Below are positions 26,223 to 33,906 of a stretch of DNA of 64,000 bases, piece by piece. Under the pieces are notes generated by a model. The model saw nothing but the letters and a program-made list of their open reading frames with translations, was not told the DNA's origin and ran no database searches. The position numbers and the translations under genes are program-made. Source of the DNA: Ignavibacteria bacterium (GTDB lineage: Bacteria; Bacteroidota; Ignavibacteria; Tepidaquicellales; Tepidaquicellaceae); assembly GCA_041649015.1 (NCBI GenBank), contig JBAZNU010000006.1:142192-206191 (forward strand), in the 5' to 3' direction. Position 1 is the first letter of the stretch. Every line of letters begins with the position of its first letter.

Positions 26223-26837
26223 ATGTTTCTACATATACATCCCGAAAATCCCGAAGAAAGAAAAATAAAAATGGTAACCGAATGCTTAAAAGACGGCGGA
26301 ATAATAATTTATCCGACGGATACGGTGTATTCGATGGGATGCGATATAAACAATCATGATGCAATAGAAAGAATAAGCAGAATAAAGAATATTAATATTA
26401 AGACAGCAAATTACTCTTTAGTATGTTATGATTTAAGCCATCTTTCAGACTTTGTTTTCAGCATAGATACACCGCTATACAGAATAATGAAGAAACACTT
26501 ACCGGGTGCATTTACTTTTATTCTCAAAGCAGACAGCAATGTACCGAAAATATTCAAGAGCAAGAAAAAAACTGTAGGAATAAGGGTACCGGATAACTTA
26601 ATATGCAGAGGAATAGTAAAAGAATTAGGCAATCCTATAACATCCACATCTATACACGATATATACGATAATGATGATTACATCAATGATCCTGAACTTA
26701 TTTATGAAGTTTTTAAGAAAAGAGTTGATATCGTAATTGATGGAGGACCCGGGAAAAGAACTCCTTCGACCGTTATTGATTGTTCTGACGGTGACATTAC
26801 CATAGTAAGACAGGGTTTAGGAATACTCAGCGAGTAA
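26223..26837 (+). CDS. YrdC/Sua5-family protein, probable threonylcarbamoyl-AMP synthase
   Basis: A 204-residue YrdC-fold protein. The family makes L-threonylcarbamoyl-AMP from threonine, bicarbonate and ATP for the t6A37 tRNA modification. Visible: IIYPTDTVYSMGCD, the basic KNINIK stretch, LPGAFTFIL, GIRVPDN, ITSTSI and VIDGGPGKRTPSTVIDC. Length suits the short TsaC/YciO branch rather than full Sua5. YciO paralogues have a poorly defined role, so this copy might be the accessory one. Confidence 0.85.
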   Translation: MFLHIHPENPEERKIKMVTECLKDGGIIIYPTDTVYSMGCDINNHDAIERISRIKNINIKTANYSLVCYDLSHLSDFVFSIDTPLYRIMKKHLPGAFTFILKADSNVPKIFKSKKKTVGIRVPDNLICRGIVKELGNPITSTSIHDIYDNDDYINDPELIYEVFKKRVDIVIDGGPGKRTPSTVIDCSDGDITIVRQGLGILSE

Positions 26838-26848
26838 GAAAATTAATC

Positions 26849-26869
26849 TTAAATCATCGATTGATTTAA
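26849..26869. terminator. AT-rich hairpin between convergent genes
   Basis: TTAAATCA (26849-26856) and TGATTTAA (26862-26869) form an 8-bp AT-rich stem between the converging YrdC-family and FeS-protein genes. It is weak and may act as a bidirectional terminator. Confidence 0.4.
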
Positions 26870-26887
26870 CAATTTTAAAAACCTATT

Positions 26888-27745
26888 CTACAACCATTCT
26901 TCTACTTTAATATCACCCTGAATTCCTACAACGGTGTATTTAATGGGAACTTTCCTGTTCGATGATTCAACAGATAACTGAGCAAGTTTTAGTAAACCGC
27001 TGCAGCAAGGAACTTCCATAATTACGACATTTAAAGTATTTATCTTTGACTCTTCAATCAGCACTCTTAATTTCTCCATATAGATTTCTTTTCCTGAATC
27101 CAGTTTTGGACATGCTATTACGAGCTTTTTATTCTTTAGAAACTTCGAATGGAAATTTGAGATACTAAATGGTACGCAATCGGCTGCAATCAGCAAATCA
27201 CAGTTATTAAAATGGGATGCATTAGGATTTATTAGGTGAAGTTGAATCGGCCAGTGAGTTAACTCAGAACCAACTGTATCATCGACAGCCACATTCGGAA
27301 TATTGGAAAAAGTTTTCTGTCTGGAGCCGGGACAACCTGTATGCTGAGGTTCATTATTTTTGACTATGTTTAACTTCGGTTCAAACAAAGAATTAAGGGT
27401 AACATTAATGGATTTCTCTTTCAAGAATTCAATACCCTCATTTAAATAGCCAATCTCATTATGGTCTTTAAGGTGTTTCAAATGAGCCAAGATAACCTTT
27501 TCTCCCATCGTTGAAATTCGATTCATTACAGCATATTCACTGTAGGGCTCAGCTTCCCTCTCTTCGAGAGTAATGGCACCTTCCGGACAAGTACCGATAC
27601 AAGCACCGAGTCCATCACAATAAAGTTCGCTTACGAGCCGAGCTTTTCCGTCAATCATCTGCAACGCACCTTCATTGCAACCATTGACACATTCTTCGCA
27701 TCCGTTGCATTTTTGTTCGTCTATTGTAATAATAGTTCTTTTCAT
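26888..27745 (-). CDS. 4Fe-4S binding protein
   Basis: A 285-residue iron-sulfur protein. Two ferredoxin-type clusters sit in the first 65 residues: CNGCEECVNGCNEGAL and CDGLGACIGTCPEGAI, the second with the wider spacing seen in this family. Residues about 140-285 add further conserved-looking cysteines (HTGCPGSRQK, AADCVPF, ACPKLD, VPCCSGL) that could bind another metal centre. It seems to be cytoplasmic, with no signal or membrane segment. I recall similar stand-alone proteins annotated only as 4Fe-4S proteins in anaerobes; reaction and partner are unknown. Confidence 0.8.
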   Translation of the reverse strand: MKRTIITIDEQKCNGCEECVNGCNEGALQMIDGKARLVSELYCDGLGACIGTCPEGAITLEEREAEPYSEYAVMNRISTMGEKVILAHLKHLKDHNEIGYLNEGIEFLKEKSINVTLNSLFEPKLNIVKNNEPQHTGCPGSRQKTFSNIPNVAVDDTVGSELTHWPIQLHLINPNASHFNNCDLLIAADCVPFSISNFHSKFLKNKKLVIACPKLDSGKEIYMEKLRVLIEESKINTLNVVIMEVPCCSGLLKLAQLSVESSNRKVPIKYTVVGIQGDIKVEEWL

Positions 27746-27763
27746 ATATTTTGTTAATTTAAT

Positions 27764-27779
27764 CAGATAAATATATCTG
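27764..27779. promoter_or_regulatory. Palindrome upstream of the 4Fe-4S protein gene
   Basis: CAGATA, spacer AATA, TATCTG lies 18 bp upstream of the start codon of the leftward FeS gene. It might be an operator; the AT-rich setting makes chance possible. Confidence 0.3.
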
Positions 27780-27993
27780 TTTTAGTGGATTTTTTCAATG
27801 TATATTATAATCACCTGAGAGACTACCATAGTGTATATAATTTTGCCTCATTGTTTAATTACTGTTTTTGTTAATACGTAAATAAATTTGAGATTATCAT
27901 TACAGGATATTTATATGTAATATTAGATACATAGATTGTTTTTTATTTAATTTTAAATACTTATCTTTGTTTTTAAAAACTAATTATTCTATC

Positions 27994-28431
27994 ATGTCAA
28001 TTATAAAAGAGTTTAAGGAATTCATAATGAAGGGAAATATAATTGACCTTGCAGTTGCTGTAATTATCGGAGGAGCATTCGGTAAGGTTATCACTTCATT
28101 TGTGAATGATATCCTAATGCCGCCAATAGGATTATTGCTTGGGAAAGTTGACTTTAAAGAGTTGAAACTTGTGTTACAAAGCGGCAAAGATGCTCTTATG
28201 AGCGGAACACAGACAGTAACACCAGCAGTTGCAGAAGTCTCATTGAATTACGGAGCTTTCATACAAAATATTTTCGATTTTCTGATAATTGGTTTTTGTA
28301 TTTTCATTGCTTTAAAGGCATATCAGAAAGCCAACAAACAAAAAGAAGAGGCACCTGCTCCACCTCCAGAGCCAACAACCGAAGAAAAACTGCTCACAGA
28401 GATAAGGGATATTCTTAAAGGGAACAAATAA
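27994..28431 (+). CDS. mscL: Large-conductance mechanosensitive channel
   Basis: MscL, a homopentameric inner-membrane channel that opens under membrane tension to relieve osmotic downshock. The 145-residue protein starts at the ATG at 27994 (MSIIKEFKEFIMKGNI); an upstream TTG would add nine residues and is unlikely. TM1 with the gate (NIIDLAVAVIIGGAFGKVI), the DILMPPIG turn, a loop and TM2 (FLIIGFCIFIALKAY) are seen, then a charged cytoplasmic helix with a proline-rich hinge (APAPPPEP). Confidence 0.96.
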   Translation: MSIIKEFKEFIMKGNIIDLAVAVIIGGAFGKVITSFVNDILMPPIGLLLGKVDFKELKLVLQSGKDALMSGTQTVTPAVAEVSLNYGAFIQNIFDFLIIGFCIFIALKAYQKANKQKEEAPAPPPEPTTEEKLLTEIRDILKGNK

Positions 28432-28466
28432 ATACGATTGTATAAATTAAATTTAAAAATAGACTA

Positions 28467-29288
28467 ATGAGACACATATCAATATTTATTATCGTGGTGT
28501 TTATTGTTATTGGCTGCGGAAAACAAAGCGATACAATGAATAAAACAACAGGTTCAGCGAAACAAGACGTAAAGACATCTGACAGCATTGTTTTTGAAAG
28601 TAAAATCTTTAAGAAAACATATAAAGACTGTAAAGAAACAGAGGAGAAATGTTCTTATTTAAAGGTTTCTTATCCAGTGTTCAGCGGAAGCAGTGCAGCT
28701 GAGATAAACAAAATAATTGATACATATATAGCAGACAGTATTTTTACTGTAGAAGGAAGCAGCAACAATAAGAATCCGGAGGGATTAGCCAAGACATTCT
28801 TTACAGACTATGAGAATGCTATGAAAGATGCATCACCAGATTTTCCTTTAGTATATGCACTTGACATAAACTGCAGTGTGGTTTACAATAAACCTACAGC
28901 TTTATCTCTGAGTGTGGAGTATTATATAAATACTGGCGGTGCTCATCCAAACAGTTATGCGAGATACTTTGTCTTCAATCCTAAATCGGGTAAACTATTA
29001 AAATTAACTGATTTATTCAGCATTGGATTTGAAGTAAAGCTTAATAAGTTAATTGATAAGAAATACAGAGAGTTAAAAAATCTTAAGGAAACAGACAGGC
29101 TTGATAGTGAGAAAGGTTATTTATTTGATAATTTTTTAAAGTATAACGACAACTTTATGCTCACGAAAGAGGGTATCAATTTCTTTTACAACAATTATGA
29201 GATAGCCCCTTATGCTGTAGGACCGACTGAGTTGAAGTTTACATACAAGGAGCTTGGTGAAATTTTAACACCAGAATACAAACAGTGA
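28467..29288 (+). CDS. Lipoprotein with DUF3298-like domain
   Basis: A 273-residue lipoprotein (lipobox VIGC, Cys17). The C-terminal region INTGGAHPNSYARYFVFNP followed by GKLLKLTDLF is the hallmark of the DUF4163/DUF3298 module found in RsiV-type anti-sigma factors and many periplasmic proteins of unknown function. There is no cytoplasmic part here, so it is not itself an anti-sigma factor. Lysozyme-type binding is known for RsiV only. It follows mscL by 35 bp on the same strand. Confidence 0.82.
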   Translation: MRHISIFIIVVFIVIGCGKQSDTMNKTTGSAKQDVKTSDSIVFESKIFKKTYKDCKETEEKCSYLKVSYPVFSGSSAAEINKIIDTYIADSIFTVEGSSNNKNPEGLAKTFFTDYENAMKDASPDFPLVYALDINCSVVYNKPTALSLSVEYYINTGGAHPNSYARYFVFNPKSGKLLKLTDLFSIGFEVKLNKLIDKKYRELKNLKETDRLDSEKGYLFDNFLKYNDNFMLTKEGINFFYNNYEIAPYAVGPTELKFTYKELGEILTPEYKQ

Positions 29289-29509
29289 GTTAAATCCAGA
29301 TGGGAAGATAAATTAAAATAAAGCAGCAATAAAATTATTAGTAGAAATGAAAGTAAGAATGAATCCACAAGATGCGAATGTAACTAATGCAAGTAAGATA
29401 CTTGAATATCTGAAGACAGAAAACTGATACTCAAAAATTACTTAAACAATAATATTATTGTTATAATAACTGTAGCAAGCATTTACTAAAAAAACAGAAA
29501 GGACGAGTA

Positions 29510-30478
29510 ATGAAAATAACAGTAGTCGGAGCGGGAAACGTTGGTGCGACATGTGCGAATGAAATAGCGGTGAAAGAACTTGCTGAAGAATTAGTAATTG
29601 TAGATTTGAACAAAGATGTTACGAAAGGAAAGGCGCTTGATTTATGGCAGACTTCACCTATACTTAGCTTTGACACGAGAATAAATGCGGCAGGAGAGGA
29701 ATATGAAGATACTAAAGATTCACAAGTTGTTGTAATAACAGCGGGATTACCGCGAAAACCGGGGATGAGCAGGGACGACCTGATTAAGACGAATGCATTA
29801 ATAGTTAAAGATGTAACCGAGAAGATTGTAAAATATTCACCGGAAGCGATACTGATAATTGTCTCAAATCCACTTGACGTGATGACATACGCTGCATTTT
29901 TAGCGGCAGACGGAATACCATCCAACAAAATATTCGGAATGGCAGGAATATTAGATACTGCCAGGTATAAATCATTTATAGCAGAAGCATTAAACATATC
30001 GCCTAAGAGCATACATGCAATACTAATGGGCGGACACGGTGATTCAATGGTTCCCCTTCCGAGGTACACAACGGTTTCAGGAATACCGATAAATGAGCTG
30101 CTTGACAAGGCAACACTTGACGGAATAATTGACAGGACAAAGAAAGGTGGCGGAGAGCTTGTTAATTTAATGGGAACCTCAGCATGGTATGCACCAGGTG
30201 CGGCAGCTGCACAGATGACAGAAGCCGTTGTAAAAAATCAGAGAAGAATTTTCCCTGTATGCGCAGCGCTAAATGGTGAATACGGGCTGAAGGATTTGCA
30301 TCTTGGAGTTCCTGTGGTACTTGGAAAGAACGGAATTGAAAAAGTTATCGAATTAAAACTGAATGATGAAGAAATGAATATGGTAAAGAAATCAGCGAGG
30401 GATGTAGTTGAACTTATGAGAGTGCTTGATGATCTGAATTTGTTTAATAAGAAATATTCGTACAAGTCGATTGTATAA
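29510..30478 (+). CDS. mdh: Malate dehydrogenase, LDH-like type
   Basis: NAD-dependent malate/oxaloacetate interconversion. The 322-residue protein belongs to the lactate-dehydrogenase-like malate dehydrogenases common in green sulfur bacteria and relatives. GAGNVGATCANEIA binds NAD, the Asp in VIVDLNKD sets NAD over NADP, PRKPGMSRDDLIKTN carries the arginines that select dicarboxylates (malate, not lactate), and the catalytic His is in MGGHGDSMVP. AAAGGACG before the ATG is a ribosome site. It links to the carboxyltransferase operon through oxaloacetate. Confidence 0.95.
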   Translation: MKITVVGAGNVGATCANEIAVKELAEELVIVDLNKDVTKGKALDLWQTSPILSFDTRINAAGEEYEDTKDSQVVVITAGLPRKPGMSRDDLIKTNALIVKDVTEKIVKYSPEAILIIVSNPLDVMTYAAFLAADGIPSNKIFGMAGILDTARYKSFIAEALNISPKSIHAILMGGHGDSMVPLPRYTTVSGIPINELLDKATLDGIIDRTKKGGGELVNLMGTSAWYAPGAAAAQMTEAVVKNQRRIFPVCAALNGEYGLKDLHLGVPVVLGKNGIEKVIELKLNDEEMNMVKKSARDVVELMRVLDDLNLFNKKYSYKSIV

Positions 30479-30482
30479 CAAA

Positions 30483-30507
30483 CCTGCTGTTCTTATGGAA
30501 CAGCAGG
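30483..30507. terminator. Hairpin between mdh and a convergent gene
   Basis: CCTGCTGTTC pairs with GAACAGCAGG (10 bp, 5-nt loop) between two converging genes. The stem is strong but the T-tracts on either side are poor. Confidence 0.7.
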
Positions 30508-30517
30508 TCTCAAACAA

Positions 30518-30994
30518 TTATGATATTTTCTTAAATGTAAGACTCATACCGAGGGATAAACCAAGTTTCATTTCAACAGCATCGAGGGCATAACCACCGA
30601 GTTTAATAGAGCGGTAGAAATCGCCGGCTTTAAAAAGCATCTTAAGAACAATTTTCACAGTCTTCTTATCCTCTGCCTGTTGGAGAATAGAATTTCTTTC
30701 ATCTTCCGTAATTTCCGTTTGATAATGGAAAGTAAGCGAAATAGAAGGAACAAGACCGAGAGCAACACCTAAACCCTTAAACTCATAACCCGAAGAAGTA
30801 ATCAGTGACATTGATTCCGTAATGCTGTCCATAATTTCCTTTACTTTTCCTGAGCCGGCATCCTTAAATTCTTCATTTAATTCGTCCTGTTCATCACCAA
30901 GATAATTATCCTTGAAACTTATTATCTGTTCTGTAACTCCTGAAACGGCGCCTTTAGCGGCTTCTTTTGCTTTGTCTAAAATGTTATCAATCAT
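30518..30994 (-). CDS. Hypothetical protein
   Basis: A 158-residue protein of unknown function with no signal peptide or membrane segment. The N-terminal third is helical and charged (DKAKEAAKGAVSGVTEQ), the middle has a glycine-hydrophobic stretch GLGVALGLVPSISLTF, and the C-terminus is FYRSIKLGGYALDAVEMKLGLSLGMSL with alternating hydrophobic residues (written here as seen in parts: YRSIKLGGYALDAVE, then KLGLSLGMSLTF). The amphipathic pattern could suit membrane association. No family is recognised. Confidence 0.65.
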   Translation of the reverse strand: MIDNILDKAKEAAKGAVSGVTEQIISFKDNYLGDEQDELNEEFKDAGSGKVKEIMDSITESMSLITSSGYEFKGLGVALGLVPSISLTFHYQTEITEDERNSILQQAEDKKTVKIVLKMLFKAGDFYRSIKLGGYALDAVEMKLGLSLGMSLTFKKIS

Positions 30995-31239
30995 GTTAAT
31001 ATTTATTTATTTTTCGAAAATATAAAACATGTAATAATTATAAAAAATCCAAAATAATCATGAATATATAATAATCATTCCCGCTATTAATACGTAATAC
31101 CTGCAATACACTTTTGGGTAATATTCAAACAAAAATAAAAGTAAGGATTTAGAAAGAAATATAGAAATCTTTGGCAGTCCATATTGAGAAGTCAAGGAAA
31201 GGATTATTATTCATTGTAAATAATATCTTCTTAATAAGT

Positions 31240-32052
31240 TTATCTGCGGGAGAGTTTGAAGTAAGGTTCTGAAGGTGCATTTCTTTTTCTTGTAGTCTCC
31301 TCTTTGTTCATTTTTATAAGATTCTCATGTTCAAGATCGAGTTCTGCACCTTTCAAGAGGTAACTTGGGGATTTAGTCCAAAGCCGATCACCGTTATTAG
31401 AATTAAAAATTAGAGAAAAGAAAATTCTGACTCTGCGATATTTGTCTATTATCCCGAACTCATTTTTATACTCTCTAAATTTTATGACAGATGGTTTACC
31501 AATGGAGAAACTGAGGTCATTGAATTCTTGTTCCAGGGTAATGTAAACATCATTATCCAGAACCTTACGACCATTGCGGTTTGAGGCTGGAGAATTAAGA
31601 TAAATCATACAGACGGCTACAAACGGAGGGTTTATCAAATAAAACAACTTTTTCACGGGCAGGACAGTAATTTCTACTTTATCTTTGGTATATTGAAAGT
31701 CCGAAAGAATGCAGTGGATACCATCGGGTACAATAGCGGCGGCAGAAGACATGAACTCCGGATTAGAATACTTATAATTAAAACTATGAATCTTATTGTA
31801 AGCATTCTTGCCTTTCAACTCTTTTTTGCTACGCCATATTTCTTTTAACAAATCAGGATCGTTAACAGAAGAAGCAAATTTATTTATGGTTCTGAAGCGG
31901 TTATTGTGAGCGATTGCCTTTTTGGAATCAGCTTTTTTTCTGTTCGGGTTAAGCGGATAGACTATACTTTAACCTGTCTTTTTTGCTTTTAAGACAAGAT
32001 TACCAATTTTACCGCGGGCGGTTCCAATTATTTGATTTGTTAACCGAGCTAT
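31240..32052 (-). pseudogene. Decayed gene with GKIGN-type N-terminus (DUF6266-like)
   Basis: The frame is open from a TTG at 31851 to the stop at 31240 (203 codons), but the same frame continues upstream with sense-looking protein. Upstream one reads ARLTNQIIGTARGKIGNLV and KAKKTG, then an in-frame TAA at 31971-31969, then SIVYPLNPNRKKADSKKA leading into the open part. The GKIGN start followed by a Pro/Lys-rich stretch and RFRTINKFA resembles a family of roughly 200-270-residue Bacteroidota proteins of unknown function (DUF6266-like, from memory). At the place where an ATG would be expected (32052-32050) the codon is ATA. One nonsense codon and a lost start are best read as gene decay; sequencing errors would be the alternative. 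Confidence 0.6.
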
Positions 32053-32099
32053 ATTAAGATATAGCAATTAAAAAGTGTTGAAAATAGATAATCGATATG

Positions 32100-32208
32100 T
32101 AATTTATGAGTAATCGAGGAAAGATTGAGGTTAAATCGAGGAGAACAGACAATAAAAAGGTATGAAAAAGGCATGCTAAAGGTATATTGAATGCATATTG
32201 AGGTTAAA
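32100..32208. repeat. Degenerate 11-bp-period repeats
   Basis: Units such as TAATCGAGGAA, AGATTGAGGTT, AAATCGAGGAG (32111-32143) and AAAAAGGTATG, AAAAAGGCATG, CTAAAGGTATA (32154-32186) follow each other every 11 bp. ATTGAGGTTAAAT recurs exactly at 32124 and 32197. The array lies just upstream of the decayed gene at 31240-32052. Confidence 0.55.
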
Positions 32209-32316
32209 TAACTGATATTACAGCAGGATAAATGTAGTTTATTTTTTGTAAAGATATTTTATGTCTTAAAAAGAAGTCGGAATAAATGATGATCACAAGG
32301 AATATCGGGATGAGGA

Positions 32317-33078
32317 TTATATTTTGGGAATGAGACCTCTTTCGGACTTTAGTATGAAATCGTGAATTACTTTTACTTCATCTATAATTTCCATTTCGTC
32401 AGTCAGTTTTTTGAGTGAGTCTTTAAAGTTTAGTTTAGGGTCGTATATAATTCTGTAAGCTTCTTTTATTTTTGAAATAGATTCTATTGTAAAACCAATT
32501 CTTTTTAGACCGATATAATTTAAACCAATGAATCTTTGGGGCGCTCTGCCAACCAAGGTGAATGGCGGTATATCCTTAGTAACTTTTGTGTTGGATTCAA
32601 TCATGCAGTATTCGCCAATTTTACAAAACTGATGAACACCAACAAGACCGCCAATAGTTGTGTGTGAGCCGATGGTTACGTGACCTCCCAGTCCCACACC
32701 GTTGGTAAGTACAACGTTATCGCCAATAATGTTATCATGTGCAACGTGGACGTAATTCATTATGTAGCAGTTCTTTCCGACAATAGTTCGAGAGCTGTAT
32801 TTAGTAGCTCTGCTGATTGTAGAGAATTCTTTTATGAGAGTACCTTCGCCAATTTCGACTGTTGATATTTCATCAGCAAAGCTTGTGGAATGGGGGTGAG
32901 AGGCAATGCTGCCTCCGTGAAAGATTTTTACGTTGTCGGAGATTCTGGAACCATTACCAACGTATACACAGGGACCCAAATAAACATTGTTTCCGATTTC
33001 TACGTCGTCATCTATAGTGACGAAACTTTTTATATCTACATTATTTCCAATCTTTGCTTTACTGCTTATGCTGTTCAT
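32317..33078 (-). CDS. lpxA: LpxA-family acyl-ACP:UDP-GlcNAc O-acyltransferase
   Basis: A 253-residue left-handed beta-helix acyltransferase, first step of lipid A synthesis. Hexapeptide repeats run through about residues 1-190 (NNVYLGPCV, NVVLTNGVGL, HVTIGSHTTIG); the catalytic His lies in VHVAHDNIIGD, and GVHQFCKIGEYCMI is typical of LpxA. The C-terminal helical region closes the trimer. The usual GDPQDLKY stretch is replaced by ASHPHSTSF. No lpxB, lpxC, lpxD or fabZ is adjacent, so it might be a second, divergent LpxA-like enzyme. Confidence 0.82.
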   Translation of the reverse strand: MNSISSKAKIGNNVDIKSFVTIDDDVEIGNNVYLGPCVYVGNGSRISDNVKIFHGGSIASHPHSTSFADEISTVEIGEGTLIKEFSTISRATKYSSRTIVGKNCYIMNYVHVAHDNIIGDNVVLTNGVGLGGHVTIGSHTTIGGLVGVHQFCKIGEYCMIESNTKVTKDIPPFTLVGRAPQRFIGLNYIGLKRIGFTIESISKIKEAYRIIYDPKLNFKDSLKKLTDEMEIIDEVKVIHDFILKSERGLIPKI

Positions 33079-33275
33079 ATGAGAAAATTATTTTTACGAA
33101 AATACTTAATAAGAAATTTATATTAAGTAGAAAAATTAGTAGATAAAAGCTGAAGAATTTAGAGTGCCATATGATCCGTTGCCTGAAGGCAACGGCAATA
33201 ATATTTTTAATGAGGACTTAAAATGATTTAGTCGGGATTGCCTATCAATCGTATACATCTTCTATTTGTAAAATG

Positions 33276-33307
33276 AAGAAACCGAATAATTTCATATTCG
33301 GTTTCTT
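33276..33307 (-). terminator. Terminator of tRNA-Lys
   Basis: AAGAAACCGAATA (33276-33288) and its exact complement (33295-33307) form a 13-bp stem just past the 3' end of tRNA-Lys on the leftward strand, followed by a moderately T-rich tail. Confidence 0.75.
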
Positions 33308-33308
33308 G

Positions 33309-33380
33309 TGAGGATGGGAGGAATCGAACCTCCGACCCACTGCTTAAAAGGCAGTTGCTCTACCCCTGAGCTACATCCCC
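33309..33380 (-). tRNA. tRNA-Lys (anticodon TTT)
   Basis: A complete cloverleaf on the minus strand: acceptor GGGGATG pairs with CATCCTC (one G-U), D-arm GCTCAGGGGTAGAGC, anticodon stem ACTGC/GCAGT with loop CTTTTAA giving TTT, T-arm GGAGGTTCGATTCCTCC. The 3' CCA is not encoded. A degraded copy sits immediately upstream. Confidence 0.95.
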
Positions 33381-33450
33381 TATCCAAAACTTTATTAATC
33401 AAACCTTTGACCCAACCTTAAAAGGCATTGCTCGCCTGAGCTACATCCCC
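33381..33450 (-). pseudogene. Decayed tandem copy of tRNA-Lys
   Basis: Directly upstream of the intact tRNA-Lys on the same strand, the first 18 bases (GGGGATGTAGCTCAGG and on) and the anticodon loop CCTTTTAAG are kept, but the D-arm has lost bases, the anticodon stem no longer pairs, the T-arm reads AAAGGTTTGATTAAT and the 3' acceptor strand is gone. It cannot fold as a tRNA and is best seen as a remnant of a tandem duplication. Confidence 0.8.
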
Positions 33451-33478
33451 TCTTTTAGTCGATAGTTAACAACTAATT

Positions 33479-33889
33479 TTATTTTAGAACACCGGCGACT
33501 TTTAATCTGATGTGGGCTCTTTGCATAGAAAATTTTGCACGTTCCCTGTCAATATCTTTGCCGCCTTCTTTAAGTCTTTCGTTTGCTCTATCCATCGATT
33601 TCTGTGCTCTTTCAATATCAATATCCTCTTTAGCTTCCGCTGCATCTGCGAGTACGACTATTTTATTCTTCTTTACTTCTGCAACACCTCCACGGGTAGA
33701 AAAGTTTATCTTTTCACCCTTTTCGTCTTCTACTGTTATAATACCGACTTCAAACATCGAGATCATAGCAGCATGCATGTTCAAAACCTGAAACCTTCCG
33801 TCAACACCGGGAACAGTAAGTACTTTTCCCGTTCCTTTATACACCAGCTTTTCGGGGCTGACAATTTCAATATCAAGAAGTTTGTCCAA
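33479..33889 (-). CDS. atpC: F-type ATP synthase epsilon subunit
   Basis: The 136-residue epsilon subunit of the F1 central stalk, which couples rotation and can inhibit ATP hydrolysis. The N-terminal beta-sandwich shows VSPEKLVYKGTGKVLTVPGVDGRF-type sequence (seen as VSPEKLVYKG and TVPGVDGRFQVLNMHA), and the C-terminal two-helix arm holds repeated AERAKFSMQRAH-like helices (DIERAQKSMDRA, DRERAKFSMQRA). It follows atpD by 17 bp. The other ATP synthase genes are not in the window; a separate atpDC pair is the usual arrangement in Chlorobi and Bacteroidota. Confidence 0.95.
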   Translation of the reverse strand: MDKLLDIEIVSPEKLVYKGTGKVLTVPGVDGRFQVLNMHAAMISMFEVGIITVEDEKGEKINFSTRGGVAEVKKNKIVVLADAAEAKEDIDIERAQKSMDRANERLKEGGKDIDRERAKFSMQRAHIRLKVAGVLK

Positions 33890-33906
33890 ATTCTAAATAT
33901 TAAGAA

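Noticed and set aside
29347..29427. A 26-codon open frame between the DUF3298 lipoprotein and mdh, ATG to TGA.
   Set aside because: Too short to support, with no ribosome site and no recognisable motif. It might be a leader peptide, but nothing shows it.
33381..33450. Second functional tRNA-Lys.
   Set aside because: The anticodon stem, T-arm and 3' acceptor strand do not pair; it is only a remnant.
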